Shown in pieces: positions 16,384 to 29,915 of a stretch of DNA of 64,000 bases. How positions within the stretch are numbered: the first letter of the stretch is position 1; every line of letters begins with the position of its first letter. The stretch spans positions 124,001-188,000 of the forward strand of contig NZ_CABFMN010000084.1 of the NCBI RefSeq assembly GCF_901875635.1. Reading direction: 5' to 3'. Both the position numbers and the translations under genes were made by a program. The DNA comes from Xylophilus ampelinus (GTDB lineage: Bacteria; Pseudomonadota; Gammaproteobacteria; Burkholderiales; Burkholderiaceae_C). The notes beneath the pieces are model-generated. The model made no database searches. It was not told where the DNA came from and was given only the letters and a program-made list of their open reading frames with translations.

Positions 16384-16806
16384 CTACTGCTCGGCGATCA
16401 CGTCGACGAACACCAGCGGCACGCTGCCGGTGTTGGTGAGGCCGTGCGACTCGCCCTTGCGCACGATGGTCACGTCACCGGCCTTCACCGGCACGTCCTT
16501 GCCGTCCTTGTCCTTGAAGGTGCCGGTGCCCGAGACGATGACGTAGGTGTCCTCGTTCGTGGTGTGCTTGTGGTAGCCGATGGAGTCGCCCGGCTGCAGC
16601 GTGAGCCAGCTGATTTCCTTGATGGCCTGGTCCTTCGTCGCCTTGTCGCGCGTGAACGCGTACTCGCCGACGAGCGTGCCCTTGCCGCCGCCGGCCTCCT
16701 TCTTGTCGGCCTTGATGAGGCTCTCCTTGGGATAGACCTCGGCACGCGCGGTGGCGACGAGGGCGACCGCCAGGCCGAGGGCGGCGAGCACGGTGGTGGG
16801 CTTCAT
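16384..16806 (-). CDS. Secreted cupin-domain protein
   Basis: 140 residues from the Met at 16806 (GGAGA upstream). A Sec signal peptide (MKPTTVLAALGLAVALVATARA) is followed by a single cupin barrel. Metal ligands are visible in the first motif (GYHKHTTNEDTYVIVSGTG: two His and one Glu) and the second (RKGESHGLTN: His). Periplasmic single-domain cupin; substrate unknown. It is divergent from the small conserved gene at 16919. Confidence 0.82.
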   Translation of the reverse strand: MKPTTVLAALGLAVALVATARAEVYPKESLIKADKKEAGGGKGTLVGEYAFTRDKATKDQAIKEISWLTLQPGDSIGYHKHTTNEDTYVIVSGTGTFKDKDGKDVPVKAGDVTIVRKGESHGLTNTGSVPLVFVDVIAEQ

Positions 16807-16918
16807 GACGGGTCTCCGTTTGTTGTGCGTGGCCCGCATGCTAGGGCCGGCGGCGACCCCACCTGCCCCGGGGTTTCCACCCGCGGCGGATCGGCGCCGG
16901 GCCGCTACAAACGACGCC

Positions 16919-17302
16919 ATGCCGATGTGCCTGCGCGTCGTCGACTCGATCACCGAACTGCGCGCCACCGATGCCGGCTGCGTGGCCGTGAGCGGCTCGC
17001 ACGGCGGGCTGAGTTCGGCGCGCTACGCGCTGGCGGCGCGGCCGGCGCTCAGCGTGTTCAACGACGCGGGCGTCGGCCGCGATGCCGCCGGCATCGCCGC
17101 ACTGGGCGTTCTGCAGGCGCAGGCGCTGGCGGCCTGCACGGTGGCGCACAGCAGCGCGCGCATCGGCGAAGCACGCAGCACGCTCGATGAGGGCGTGCTG
17201 AGCCACGTCAACCCGGCTGCGGCCGCCCTGGGGCTTCGTCCCGGGCAGCCGCTGCGCGAGGCGCTGGTGCCCCTGTCCGTGAATCCCGAGGAGACCTCCT
17301 GA
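16919..17302 (+). CDS. Conserved hypothetical protein linked to Bug gene
   Basis: 127 residues, no signal peptide or membrane segment. It is rich in Ala and Gly, with a central [24 protein letters not shown] and a later [22 protein letters not shown] do not recognise a characterised family, though I believe similar small proteins sit next to tripartite-transporter genes in other proteobacteria. Its stop shares one base with the start of the Bug gene (TGATG), so the two are translationally coupled. This suggests a role with the same, unknown, substrate. Confidence 0.65.
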   Translation: MPMCLRVVDSITELRATDAGCVAVSGSHGGLSSARYALAARPALSVFNDAGVGRDAAGIAALGVLQAQALAACTVAHSSARIGEARSTLDEGVLSHVNPAAAALGLRPGQPLREALVPLSVNPEETS

Positions 17303-18309
17303 TGACTTTCAAGCCGAATCGGCGCGCAACGCTTGCTGCATCTGCGGCAGCAGCTCTCTTTTTGATAGCAAACCCGGCCGGCGCCGACACCTGGCCGAGC
17401 AAGACGGTGAAGATCGTCGTGCCCTTCGCGCCCGGCGGCACCACCGACATCCTGGCGCGCGCGGTGGCGCCCGAGCTGTCGAAGGCCTTCGGCCAGCAGT
17501 TCATCGTCGACAACCGCGCCGGCGCTGGCGGCAACATCGGCGCCGAGCTGGTGGCCAAGGCGCCCAACGACGGCTACACGCTGCTCATGGGCACGGTGGG
17601 CACGCACGGCATCAACCGCGCGCTGTACAAGTCGCTGCCCTTCGACCCGATCAAGGACTTCGTGCCCATCACGCTGGTGGCTGCCGTGCCGAACGTGATG
17701 GAGATGAACGCCGAGAAGGCGAAACGGCTGGGAATCGCCAACGTGCAGGACTTCGTGAAGTACCTCAAGGCCAACCCGAACAAGCTGAACATGGCGTCCA
17801 GCGGCAGCGGCACCTCGATCCACCTCGCCGGCGAGCTGTTCAAGAGCATGACCGGCACGCAGATGACGCACGTGCCCTACAAGGGCTCCGGCCCGGCCCT
17901 CATGGACATGGTGGCGGGCAACGCCGACGTGATGTTCGACAACCTGCCTTCGTCGATGCAGCAGATCAAGGGCGGCAAGCTGGTGGCGCTGGCGGTGACC
18001 AGTTCGCAGCGCTCTGCGGCGCTGCCCGATGTACCCACGGTGGAAGAGGCCGGCGGCCCCGCGCTCAAGGGCTACGAGGCGAGCTCGTGGTTCGGCCTGC
18101 TGGCGCCGGCCGGCACCTCGCCCGAGATCGTGAACAGGATCCAGCAGGCGGTGGCGAAATCGCTCGGCACGCCGGAGGTGAAGGAGAAGATGCAGGCCCA
18201 GGGCGCCATCCCCAGCGGCAACACGCCGGCGCAGTTCACCAAGCTGATCGCCGACGAGCATGTGAAATGGGCCAAGGTGGTGAAGGACTCGGGCGCCACG
18301 GTCGACTGA
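17302..18309 (+). CDS. Bug-family substrate-binding protein with repeat-derived signal peptide
   Basis: 335 residues. The mature part begins near [26 protein letters not shown], the Bug/TctC ligand loop, with [26 protein letters not shown] and VEEAGGP motifs. It is a periplasmic carboxylate-binding protein without TctA or TctB nearby. The signal peptide (residues 3-24) is encoded by a copy of the palindromic repeat found elsewhere as an intergenic element. The repeat frame happens to give Lys/Arg, a run of Ala and [10 protein letters not shown], a workable Sec signal. A start in the upstream gene's overlap (TGATG) supports the frame. A hairpin terminator follows. Confidence 0.88.
   Translation: MTFKPNRRATLAASAAAALFLIANPAGADTWPSKTVKIVVPFAPGGTTDILARAVAPELSKAFGQQFIVDNRAGAGGNIGAELVAKAPNDGYTLLMGTVGTHGINRALYKSLPFDPIKDFVPITLVAAVPNVMEMNAEKAKRLGIANVQDFVKYLKANPNKLNMASSGSGTSIHLAGELFKSMTGTQMTHVPYKGSGPALMDMVAGNADVMFDNLPSSMQQIKGGKLVALAVTSSQRSAALPDVPTVEEAGGPALKGYEASSWFGLLAPAGTSPEIVNRIQQAVAKSLGTPEVKEKMQAQGAIPSGNTPAQFTKLIADEHVKWAKVVKDSGATVD
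17307..17373 (+). repeat. Palindromic repeat, copy 2 (inside a coding sequence)
   Basis: The head TTTCAAGCCGAATCGGC and the tail GCTCT-CTTTTTG-ATAGCAAA match the other copies. The middle GC-rich hairpin is degenerate (CAACGCTTGCTGCATCTGCG), as expected if coding selection has acted on it. It encodes most of the Bug signal peptide. Confidence 0.7.
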
Positions 18310-18325
18310 ACTCACGCCCTCAAAG

Positions 18326-18359
18326 ACAAAGGCCGCGCTCCGGTGGGCGCGGCCTTTGT
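18326..18359. terminator. Bidirectional hairpin terminator
   Basis: ACAAAGGCCGCGC pairs perfectly with GCGCGGCCTTTGT around an 8-base loop, 16 bases after the Bug stop and 20 bases from the end of the convergent DUF1840 gene. T-runs are short. Confidence 0.8.
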
Positions 18360-18379
18360 GAGGCCATCCGAACGGGGGT

Positions 18380-18706
18380 TCATGCTCCCCAGACGATATC
18401 TTTCTGCTCGCCGAGCGATTCCTTGAGCATGTGCAGCAGCGGCGTGGCGCGCTGGTGCAGGCCCACATGCTGCGCCTCGGCTTCGGCGTCATGGCCCTCT
18501 GCGGCGTGCGTGTCGTGGTTGTGCCTGGCGCTGTGCGCCTCGAGCGCGACGGCCGCCTCGAGCGCGGAGATCGCGCCAGGCATCTGGTCGACGGTGATGA
18601 CACCGGTCGCCCCGGAGGTCTTGCCGATGATGTCGAGCAGTTGCCGTGCGTTGGTTTCCAGCATGACGACGTCGGCGCTGGCCTGGGACTTGAAGCGGTA
18701 GAGCAT
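18380..18706 (-). CDS. DUF1840-family protein
   Basis: 108 residues. It starts MLYRFKSQASADVVML and ends RATPLLHMLKESLGEQKDIVWG, both characteristic of DUF1840. The middle is His/Glu/Ala-rich (HNHDTHAAEGHDAEAEAQH), a possible metal-binding linker. Function unknown; cytoplasmic. It is 15 bases downstream of the cfa gene and so probably cotranscribed with it. Confidence 0.82.
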   Translation of the reverse strand: MLYRFKSQASADVVMLETNARQLLDIIGKTSGATGVITVDQMPGAISALEAAVALEAHSARHNHDTHAAEGHDAEAEAQHVGLHQRATPLLHMLKESLGEQKDIVWGA

Positions 18707-18721
18707 GGGCGATCCCCTTTC

Positions 18722-19984
18722 TTACTTGTAGATGTAATCGCGGGCGAAAGGGTACACCGACTGCGCCCCCCGGATCGAGTGGGACGATACCGCGCCATCG
18801 GGTCGGGCCGACAGCATCTGGTGCAGGGCGATCCAGCCCTGCTCGAAGCTCATGGCCGAGCCGGCCAGGTAAAGGCGGTAGGCGCGCAGGATGCGCTCGC
18901 CCTTTTCAGCGCCTGCGGTGCGTGCGAGCACGGCCCGCGCCTCGTCCAGCCGCGCCTCGAGTGCATCGGACCAGGCCCACAGCGTGCGCGCGTAGTGCGG
19001 GCGCAGGTTCTCGGTGTCGACCATCTCCAGGCCGGCCGCCGCGGTGTCCGTGAGGATGCGCGTGACGTGCAGTATCTCGCCGCCGGGGAAGATGTACTTC
19101 TCGATGAAGTCGCCCATGCCGGCGCCCATCTGCTTGTGGTCGAGGTGGCCCGAGGTGATGCCGTGCTGCAGCGTGAGGCCGCCCGGGCGCAGCAGCGCAT
19201 GCACGTCGCGGAAGTACTCGCCCATGTTCGCGCTGCCCACATGCTCGAACATGCCCACTGACGAGATCTTGTCGAAGGGCTGGTCGGCCTTGAGCTCGCG
19301 ATAGTCCATGAGCCTGACGCGCACCCGACCAGCGAGGCCTTTTTCTTCGATCAGCCGAGTCACGTGCGCATGCTGGTTCTTCGACAGCGTGATGCCGGTG
19401 GCGTCCACGCCGTAGTGCTCGGCGGCCCACAGCAGCAGGCCGCCCCAGCCGGAGCCGATGTCCAGGTAGCGCTCGCCGGGCTGCAGCATGAGCTTCCTGC
19501 AGATGTGGTCGAGCTTGGCGTCCTGCGCGGCGGCCAGGTCGAGCTCGGGCGTGCGGAAGTAGGCGCACGAATACACGCGCCGCGGGTCGAGCCACAGGGC
19601 ATAGAAGTCGTCCGAGACGTCGTAGTGGAACTGGATCTGCTCGGCGTCCTTGCGCTGCGTGTGCGTACCCCGCGACTTGGCGTTGCTCAAGAGGCGTGTC
19701 CACCAGCCGCTGTTGCTCTCGATGGGCTTGCCCGGCACCAGCGCGGCGGCCAGCGCCATCAGGTCGCGCATCGCGCCCTCGATGTCGACACGGCCCTCGA
19801 CGTAGTCCTCGCCGATGCCGCCCACCTGCTGGGAGGCCAGCTTGGCGAGCGACGTCCACGACGAGAAGCTCAGCCGCACGCGCGCACCGGACTGGTCGAT
19901 GCGCGCGCCGTCGGGCAGCTGGAGGGAAACGGGAACCGGAAGCGAGGCGAGTTGGGATTCGATCTTGGGGACCAGGCTCAACAT
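18722..19984 (-). CDS. cfa: Cyclopropane-fatty-acyl-phospholipid synthase
   Basis: 420 residues, near E. coli Cfa (382) with a slightly longer N-terminal domain. It transfers a methylene group from S-adenosylmethionine to unsaturated acyl chains of membrane phospholipids. The SAM-binding motif YLDIGSGWGGLLLWAAEHYG, the lipid-site segment FHYDVSDDFYALWLD...YSCAYF, and SSVGMFEHVG are all present. It is divergent from the aromatic-CoA operon across 169 bases. Confidence 0.93.
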   Translation of the reverse strand: MLSLVPKIESQLASLPVPVSLQLPDGARIDQSGARVRLSFSSWTSLAKLASQQVGGIGEDYVEGRVDIEGAMRDLMALAAALVPGKPIESNSGWWTRLLSNAKSRGTHTQRKDAEQIQFHYDVSDDFYALWLDPRRVYSCAYFRTPELDLAAAQDAKLDHICRKLMLQPGERYLDIGSGWGGLLLWAAEHYGVDATGITLSKNQHAHVTRLIEEKGLAGRVRVRLMDYRELKADQPFDKISSVGMFEHVGSANMGEYFRDVHALLRPGGLTLQHGITSGHLDHKQMGAGMGDFIEKYIFPGGEILHVTRILTDTAAAGLEMVDTENLRPHYARTLWAWSDALEARLDEARAVLARTAGAEKGERILRAYRLYLAGSAMSFEQGWIALHQMLSARPDGAVSSHSIRGAQSVYPFARDYIYK

Positions 19985-20117
19985 GGCAATGAATTTTCAC
20001 AACGGCATCGACACGTTGCAAATGGTGGCACAAGCCGCGCGACTTTGCAGGGAGCGCGCTCGGGCCCGGCGGTCCGGCGCCAGCAAGCCAGCGCACCATC
20101 CATCGGGGTCCGGCCCA

Positions 20118-20145
20118 TTGACAGCCGATACTTGAAACCTAAACT
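20118..20145 (+). promoter_or_regulatory. Candidate promoter of the aminobenzoyl-CoA operon
   Basis: TTGACA (20118-20123), a 16-base spacer, and TAAACT (20140-20145). Transcription would begin near 20152, only about 2 bases ahead of the ATG at 20154, so the message is either leaderless or uses the Met at 20175. TACTTGAAACCTAAACTA between the boxes has imperfect dyad symmetry and could bind the operon's MarR protein. Confidence 0.5.
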
Positions 20146-20153
20146 ATTGAGCC

Positions 20154-22586
<2,433 letters not shown>

Positions 22587-22632
22587 CAACCGCCATGCGA
22601 ACCCTGTTCCTTTTCCGTGGAGTGCGCCGCTG

Positions 22633-23142
22633 ATGGACCTCGAAGCCCGCGCCCACAGCGAACACCCCGAGGCGCTGCGCCTGTGGCTGCGCCTGTTGAC
22701 CTGCACGCAGCTGATCGAGAAGCAGGTGCGCGGCGCCCTGCGCGAGCGCTTCGACACCACGCTGCCGCGCTTCGACCTGATGTCGCAGCTCGAGCGCGCG
22801 CCCGAGGGCATGAAGATGAGCGAGCTCTCGCGCCGCATGATGGTGACCGGCGGCAACGTCACCGGCATCACCGACCAGCTCGTAACCGAGGGCCTGGTCG
22901 AGCGCGTCGACGTCGAGGGCGACCGCCGCGCCTGGCGCGTGCGGCTCACCGTCCGTGGCCGCAAGGCCTTCCAGGAGATGGCGCAGCAACACGAGGGCTG
23001 GATCGTCGACGCCTTCGCCGCCCTGAGCGAGCGCGAGATCGCCCAGCTCCACAAGCTGCTCGGCAAGGTGAAGGCCGATGTCCAGAGCCGCCAGCAACCC
23101 GCATCCACCCCCGGCCACCCCGCCACCCCGGAGACCGCATGA
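22633..23142 (+). CDS. MarR-family regulator of the aromatic-CoA operon
   Basis: 169 residues. The winged helix-turn-helix has [33 protein letters not shown] and the wing [14 protein letters not shown]. Its position inside the operon, as in aminobenzoate and benzoate CoA-pathway clusters, suggests it senses an aromatic CoA ester and represses the operon. Its stop overlaps the enoyl-CoA hydratase start (ATGA). Confidence 0.87.
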   Translation: MDLEARAHSEHPEALRLWLRLLTCTQLIEKQVRGALRERFDTTLPRFDLMSQLERAPEGMKMSELSRRMMVTGGNVTGITDQLVTEGLVERVDVEGDRRAWRVRLTVRGRKAFQEMAQQHEGWIVDAFAALSEREIAQLHKLLGKVKADVQSRQQPASTPGHPATPETA

Positions 23143-23993
23143 AGCACTACATCGGCGCAGGCAATCCCATGCGCGCGCAGTTCGAGGCCAAGGCGCCTTA
23201 CGTGGCGAAGCATTTCGCCTGGCACTTCGAAGACGGCGTGGGCACCGTCACGCTCGACCGGCCCGAGCGCAAGAACCCGCTGACCTTCGACTCGTACGCG
23301 GAACTGCGCGACCTGTTCCGCGCGTTGGTCTACGCCACCGACGTCAAGGCGATCGTGGTCACGGGCGCCGGCGGCAACTTCTGCTCGGGCGGCGATGTGC
23401 ACGAGATCATCGGCCCGCTCACCAAGATGCACATGCCCGAGCTGCTGGAGTTCACGCGCATGACGGGCGACCTGGTGAAGGCGATCCGCCAGTGCCCGCA
23501 GCCGATCATCGGCGCGATCGACGGCGTGTGCGCCGGGGCGGGCGCGATGATCGCGCTGGCCTGCGACCTGCGCTACGGCACGCCAGCGACCAAGACCGCC
23601 TTCCTCTTCACCCGCGTGGGCCTGGCGGGCGCCGACATGGGCGCGTGCGCCCTGCTGCCGCGCGTCATCGGCCAGGGCCGCGCGTCCGAACTGCTCTTCA
23701 CCGGGCGCGCGATGAAGGCCGACGAAGGCCTGGCCTGGGGTTTCTTCAATGCGCTGCACGAGAGCGGCGCGCTGCTCGAGGCCGCCACCGCGGTGGCCCG
23801 CGACCTGGCCCGCGGTCCGACCTTCGCGCACGGCATGACCAAGACCATGCTGTCGCAGGAGTGGGCGATGACCATCGAACAGGCCATCGAGGCCGAAGCG
23901 CAGGCACAGGCCATCTGCATGCAGACCGAAGACTTTCGCCGCGCCTACGAGGCTTTCTCGGCCAAGCGGCAGCCCGAGTTCGGCGGCGACTGA
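23139..23993 (+). CDS. Enoyl-CoA hydratase/isomerase family protein
   Basis: 284 residues; GGAGA 5 bases upstream. It has the crotonase fold. The oxyanion-hole residues lie in [10 protein letters not shown] and [19 protein letters not shown], and [21 protein letters not shown] carries the region of the catalytic Glu/Asp. It would hydrate the non-aromatic CoA intermediate left by the monooxygenase-reductase, on the way to ring opening. The N-terminal 25 residues ([16 protein letters not shown]) are longer than in fatty-acid hydratases. Confidence 0.87.
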   Translation: MKHYIGAGNPMRAQFEAKAPYVAKHFAWHFEDGVGTVTLDRPERKNPLTFDSYAELRDLFRALVYATDVKAIVVTGAGGNFCSGGDVHEIIGPLTKMHMPELLEFTRMTGDLVKAIRQCPQPIIGAIDGVCAGAGAMIALACDLRYGTPATKTAFLFTRVGLAGADMGACALLPRVIGQGRASELLFTGRAMKADEGLAWGFFNALHESGALLEAATAVARDLARGPTFAHGMTKTMLSQEWAMTIEQAIEAEAQAQAICMQTEDFRRAYEAFSAKRQPEFGGD

Positions 23994-24061
23994 GCCATGC
24001 ACGCCGCACCGCGCCGCGCCCACACCCAGCGCACCGCCACCTGCCGCACGGAGGTTTTCCG

Positions 24062-25266
<1,205 letters not shown>

Positions 25267-25270
<4 letters not shown>

Positions 25271-26913
25271 TCTACCCGAGCGCGCAGACCGACCGCTTCG
25301 TGCACGACCGGCTGCCGCCGCCGGAGCAGTTGCCGATCTTTCGCTACGACCTGCCCGAGCTGCAGCTGCCCGACCAGCTCAACCTGGTGGAGGAACTGCT
25401 GGACAAGGCGGTGGGCGCGAAGGGCTGGGGCGACCGGCCGATGCTGCGCGAAGCAGGCCGCACCTGGACCTACCGCGACGCCGCGGCCGAGGTCAGCCGC
25501 ATCGCGCAGGTGCTGACCGGCGACCTGGGCCTGGTGCCGGGCAACCGCGTCCTGCTGCGCGGGGGCAACTCGGCATCGATGGCGCTGGCATGGCTGGCGG
25601 TGGTGAAGGCCGGGCTGATTGCGGTCGCGACGATGCCGCTGCTGCGCGCCAAGGAACTGGACGACATCATCGAGAAGTCGCAGCCCACGGTCGGGCTGTG
25701 CGACGCGCGGCTGCTGGACGAGCTGCTGGCCGCGCAGAAGTCGCAGCCGGTGCTTGCGCGCGTCGTCGCCTTCCATGCGCCCGACGCTGACGATTCGCTC
25801 GAGGCGATGGCAAGGGGCAAGCCCGACCATGTGCCCGCCTGCCCCACCGCGGCCGACGACATCGCGCTGCTGGCCTTCACCTCGGGCACCACGGGCAAGC
25901 CCAAGGCGCCGGTGACGACGCACCGCGACGTGCTGGCCATGTGCCAGACCTGGCCGCGCCACATCCTCAAGGCGACGCCCGAGGACATCGTCATCGGCTC
26001 GCCGCCGCTGGCCTTCACCTTCGGGCTGGGCGGGCTGCTGATCTTCCCGATGTGGGCGGGGGCGTCGGTGTACTTCCACGACCGGGGCTACACGCCCGAA
26101 TCGATGGTGCAGGCGATTCGCGAGGTGGGGGCCACGATCAGCTACACGGCGCCGACCTTCTACCGCCAAATGGCGCCGATCGCACAGCGCCTGGGCGTGC
26201 CCAGCCTGCGCATCAGCGTGAGCGCCGGCGAGGCGCTGCCCGATGCGACGCGGCAGCTGTGGAAGGAGGCGACGGGCATCGAGATGCTCGACGGCATCGG
26301 CGGCACCGAGGTGTTCCACATCTACATCTCGGCAGCCGGCCACGAGGTCCGCCGCGGTGCGGTGGGCAAGGCGGTGCCCGGCTTCACCGCACGCGTGGTC
26401 GACGACGAGGGCCGCGAAGTGCCGCGCGGCACGGTCGGCAAGCTCGCGATCATCGGGCCGGTCGGCTGCCGGTATCTGGACGATCCGCGGCAGGCGAACT
26501 ACGTGAAGGGCGGCTGGAACTACCCCGGCGACGCCTTCGTGCAGGATGCCGACGGCTACTTCTTCTACCAGTCGCGTGCCGACGACATGATCATCAGCGC
26601 GGGCTACAACATCGGCGGCCCCGAGGTCGAAGACGCGCTGCTGCAGCACCCCGCCGTGGCCGAATGCGCCGTCATCGGCAAGCCCGACGACGAGCGCGGC
26701 ATGGTCGTGAAGGCGTTTTGCGTGCTCAAGCCGGGCCATGCGGGCGACGACACGATGGTCAAGTCGCTCCAGGACCACGTCAAGGCCACCATCGCCCCCT
26801 ACAAGTACCCGCGAGAAATCGCCTTCGTGGCGGCGCTCCCGCGCACCGAAACCGGCAAGCTGCAGCGCTTCAAGCTGCGCCAGCTCACCGACACACCGAC
26901 GACAACGCAATGA
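25267..26913 (+). CDS. 2-aminobenzoate (benzoate-family) CoA ligase
   Basis: 548 residues. It is an AMP-forming acyl-CoA synthetase: P-loop [27 protein letters not shown], the GDAF and [15 protein letters not shown] hinge, and the catalytic Lys in [14 protein letters not shown]. Length and cluster match the aryl-CoA ligases that activate 2-aminobenzoate or benzoate before CoA-bound hydroxylation. It provides the substrate for the monooxygenase-reductase at the start of the operon. It overlaps both neighbours by four bases (ATGA). Confidence 0.87.
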
Positions 26914-27305
26914 ACCGACTCATCCAACCGCCCGGCTGGGCGACCCCCAAGGGCTACGCCAACGGCGTGGCAGCACGCGGCACGCTGATCTTCGTCGGTG
27001 GCCAGATCGGCTGGAACGCCGAGCAGCAGTTCGAAAGCGACGACTTCATCGCGCAGACGGCCCAGGCCCTGCGCAACATCGCGGCGGTGCTGAAGGAAGG
27101 CGGCGCGGCCCCGGAGCACATGGTGCGCATGACCTGGTACGTGACGGACCGCGACGAGTACGTGCGGCGCCTGTCGGAGCTGGGGCCGGTCTACCGCGAG
27201 GTGATGGGGCGCAACTTTCCGGCCATGACCTGCGTGCAGGTGGCTGCATTGGTCGAAACCCGCGCCAGGATCGAGATCGAGGTCACGGCGGTGGTGCCGG
27301 ACTGA
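26910..27305 (+). CDS. RidA-family enamine/imine deaminase-like protein
   Basis: 131 residues, typical length. The fold markers YANGVAARGTLIFVGGQIGWN and the conserved Arg in ARIEIEVTAV are present; that Arg binds the carboxylate of imine or enamine substrates in RidA. As the last gene of a pathway that would release an amino group from a dearomatised aminobenzoyl-CoA, it probably hydrolyses an enamine or imine intermediate. This favours 2-aminobenzoate over salicylate as the operon's substrate. Confidence 0.87.
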   Translation: MNRLIQPPGWATPKGYANGVAARGTLIFVGGQIGWNAEQQFESDDFIAQTAQALRNIAAVLKEGGAAPEHMVRMTWYVTDRDEYVRRLSELGPVYREVMGRNFPAMTCVQVAALVETRARIEIEVTAVVPD

Positions 27306-27404
27306 GGTCTCTGCATGACGCCGGCGCGCGCCGATGCGCGCGTCGTGCGGTCATTCGCAGATCCCTCAAAACGCGTGGCGACACGCCTTCGATCGCACAA
27401 AAGA

Positions 27405-27428
27405 AAAGGCCCTCTTTCGAGGGCCTTT
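27405..27428 (-). terminator. Terminator of the tRNA-fMet transcript
   Basis: AAAGGCCCTC / GAGGGCCTTT form a perfect 10-base stem with a 4-base loop. Read on the minus strand it is followed by TCTTTTG. It lies 14 bases beyond the tRNA 3' end. Confidence 0.88.
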
Positions 27429-27442
27429 GAACTTCTGGAATT

Positions 27443-27519
<77 letters not shown>

Positions 27520-27538
27520 TCAGAAGGGAAAGTATAGC

Positions 27539-27937
27539 TTATTCTGCGTCGCTCTGCTCGTCGGCGGCGTCAGAAATTTCGGGACGGTCGACCAGTTCGA
27601 CCAGGGCCATGGGCGCGTTGTCGCCGACGCGGAAACCCATCTTCAGGATGCGGGTGTAGCCGCCCGGACGCGTCTGGTAACGCGGGCCGAGTTCGTTGAA
27701 GAGCTTCACGACGCTGTCGCGGTCGCGCAGGCGGTCGAAGGCCAGGCGCTTGTTGGCGACGGTGGGGTTCTTGGCCAGCGTGATCATCGGCTCGACGACG
27801 CGGCGCAGTTCCTTGGCCTTGGGGACCGTGGTCTTGATGGCCTCGTGCTCGATGAGCGAGTTCATCATGTTGCGCAGCATCGCGAGACGGTGCGAGCTGG
27901 TGCGGTTGAGTTTGCGAAGACCGAGGCCGTGACGCAT
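27539..27937 (-). CDS. rplQ: 50S ribosomal protein L17
   Basis: 132 residues. It starts [20 protein letters not shown], the invariant L17 N-terminus. Last protein gene of the alpha operon, 97 bases after rpoA. The Glu/Asp-rich C-terminal tail ([11 protein letters not shown]) is normal for betaproteobacteria. Confidence 0.98.
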   Translation of the reverse strand: MRHGLGLRKLNRTSSHRLAMLRNMMNSLIEHEAIKTTVPKAKELRRVVEPMITLAKNPTVANKRLAFDRLRDRDSVVKLFNELGPRYQTRPGGYTRILKMGFRVGDNAPMALVELVDRPEISDAADEQSDAE

Positions 27938-28034
27938 GGTGATTTCCTTTCTTTATTGATAAGAGCAGGCCGTTTCAGGTACCTGCAATCCACCGAAGCA
28001 CAAGGCGCCCGAGGTCGCCTTGTTTATCTTCTAC

Positions 28035-29024
28035 TTAGCGCTTGTCCAGACCGGCCGGCGGCCAGCTTTCAAGCTTCATGCCCAAGGTCAGGCCGCGCGA
28101 GGCGAGCACTTCCTTGATTTCGTTGAGCGACTTGCGACCCAGGTTCGGGGTCTTGAGCAGCTCGTTCTCGGTGCGCTGGATCAGGTCACCGATGTAGTAG
28201 ATGTTCTCGGCCTTCAGGCAGTTGGCCGAACGCACGGTGAGCTCGAGCTCGTCCACGGGGCGCAGCAGGATCGGGTCGAACTGCTGGGCGCTGCGCGGCG
28301 CGGGCGCATCGAACGCGGCGAGTTCGCCACCCTCGAGCTGCGCGAACACGGCGAGCTGTTCCACGAGGATCTTCGCCGAGGCGCGCACGGCGTCTTCGGC
28401 GGTGATCGCGCCGTTGGTCTCGATCTCGACCAGCAGCTTGTCCAGGTCGGTGCGCTGCTCGACGCGAGCGCTCTCGACGGTGTAGCTCACGCGCTTGACG
28501 GGCGAGAACGAGGCGTCGAGGACGATCCGGCCGATCGACTTGGTAGGCTCGTCGGCGTAGCGGCGCATCGTGCCCGGCACGTAGCCGCGGCCCTTCTCGA
28601 CCTTGATCTGCATGTCGAGCTTGCCGCCTTGCGACAGATGCGCGATGACATGCTCGGGGTTGATGATCTCGACGTCGTGCGGCGTCTGGATGTCGGCGGC
28701 CGTGACCGGGCCTTCACCATCCTTGCGCAGCGACAGCGTGACCTCGTCGCGGTTGTGGAGCTTGAACACCACGCCCTTGAGGTTCAGCAGGATGTTGACG
28801 ACGTCTTCCTGCACGCCGTCGATCGAGGAGTATTCGTGCAGCACGCCGGCGATCGTCACTTCGGTGGCTGCGTAGCCAACCATCGACGACAGCAGCACGC
28901 GGCGCAGCGCGTTGCCGAGCGTGTGGCCGTAGCCGCGCTCGAAGGGCTCGAGCGTCACCTTGGCCTTGTTGGTCGCCAGTTGCTCGACCTGGATGGTCTT
29001 GGGTTTCAGCAGGGTGGTTTGCAT
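28035..29024 (-). CDS. rpoA: RNA polymerase alpha subunit
   Basis: 329 residues, full length. The N-terminal dimerisation domain ([24 protein letters not shown]) and the C-terminal domain ([38 protein letters not shown]), which contacts UP elements and activators, are intact. Between rpsD and rplQ. Confidence 0.98.
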   Translation of the reverse strand: MQTTLLKPKTIQVEQLATNKAKVTLEPFERGYGHTLGNALRRVLLSSMVGYAATEVTIAGVLHEYSSIDGVQEDVVNILLNLKGVVFKLHNRDEVTLSLRKDGEGPVTAADIQTPHDVEIINPEHVIAHLSQGGKLDMQIKVEKGRGYVPGTMRRYADEPTKSIGRIVLDASFSPVKRVSYTVESARVEQRTDLDKLLVEIETNGAITAEDAVRASAKILVEQLAVFAQLEGGELAAFDAPAPRSAQQFDPILLRPVDELELTVRSANCLKAENIYYIGDLIQRTENELLKTPNLGRKSLNEIKEVLASRGLTLGMKLESWPPAGLDKR

Positions 29025-29120
29025 GCAGACTTCCTCTCAATACCCCCGGCTCGTTACACCGGTAAGGCTGGTGAAGCGCCCGCCCCGAATGCCTTCGAGG
29101 GGGAACAAAAACATTCAAGG

Positions 29121-29143
29121 ACGAGGCGGCACAGCCGCCTCGT
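29121..29143. promoter_or_regulatory. Hairpin between rpsD and rpoA
   Basis: ACGAGGCGGC-ACA-GCCGCCTCGT is a perfect 10-base stem in the 138-base rpsD-rpoA gap. On the minus strand it is followed by CCTTGAATGTTTTTG, a weak T-rich stretch. It may attenuate or process the transcript and so set the rpoA level relative to the upstream ribosomal genes. Confidence 0.6.
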
Positions 29144-29162
29144 TTTCTCCTCAGGTACTCGC

Positions 29163-29786
29163 TTAACGCGAGTACAGCTCAACGATCAGCGATTCGTTGA
29201 TGTCCGCGCCGAATTCGTCGCGGTCAGGCACCTTCTTGAAGGTGCCTTCGGCCTTGTCGATGTTGACTTCGACCCAGGCCGGAATGCCGACCTGCTGGGC
29301 CAGTTGCAGCGCCTCGACGATGCGGTTCTGCTTCTTCGACTTGTCGCGCACGGCAACCACGTCGCCCGTCTTGACCATGTAAGAGGGGATGTTCACCGAC
29401 TGGCCGTTCACCGTGATCGCCTTGTGCGAGACAAGCTGGCGTGCTTCGGCGCGCGTCGAGCCGAAGCCCATGCGGTAGACGACGTTGTCCAGGCGCGATT
29501 CGAGGATGAACAGCAGGTTGGCGCCGGTGTTGCCACGACGACGGTCGGCTTCCTCGAAGTAGCGGCGGAACTGCTTCTCGAGCACGCCGTACATGCGCTT
29601 GACCTTCTGCTTCTCGCGCAGCTGCAGGCCGAAGTCGGAGGTGCGCTGGCCCGAGGTGCGGCCATGCTGGCCGGGCTTGGAGTCGAACTTGGCCTTGTCC
29701 GCGATCGAGCGGCGAGCGCTCTTCAGGAACAGGTCGGTGCCTTCACGGCGGGAAAGTTTGGCCTTGGGGCCGAGGTAACGTGCCAC
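29163..29786 (-). CDS. rpsD: 30S ribosomal protein S4
   Basis: 207 residues. It starts [20 protein letters not shown] and carries the S4 RNA-binding domain ([31 protein letters not shown]). The form is the zinc-free type (no N-terminal CxxC). S4 is usually the translational regulator of the alpha operon. Confidence 0.98.
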   Translation of the reverse strand: MARYLGPKAKLSRREGTDLFLKSARRSIADKAKFDSKPGQHGRTSGQRTSDFGLQLREKQKVKRMYGVLEKQFRRYFEEADRRRGNTGANLLFILESRLDNVVYRMGFGSTRAEARQLVSHKAITVNGQSVNIPSYMVKTGDVVAVRDKSKKQNRIVEALQLAQQVGIPAWVEVNIDKAEGTFKKVPDRDEFGADINESLIVELYSR

Positions 29787-29915
29787 GGTGTTTTCCTTGT
29801 GTCATCTGCCGCAGTCGCCTGCGGGAGCCATCAGTCGATCGGTCGATGGCGGTGGGCTTGAATAAAAGCAAAATGCGCAGCCACCCGAAGGCGGACTGCG
29901 CCAGTCACCGACGCC

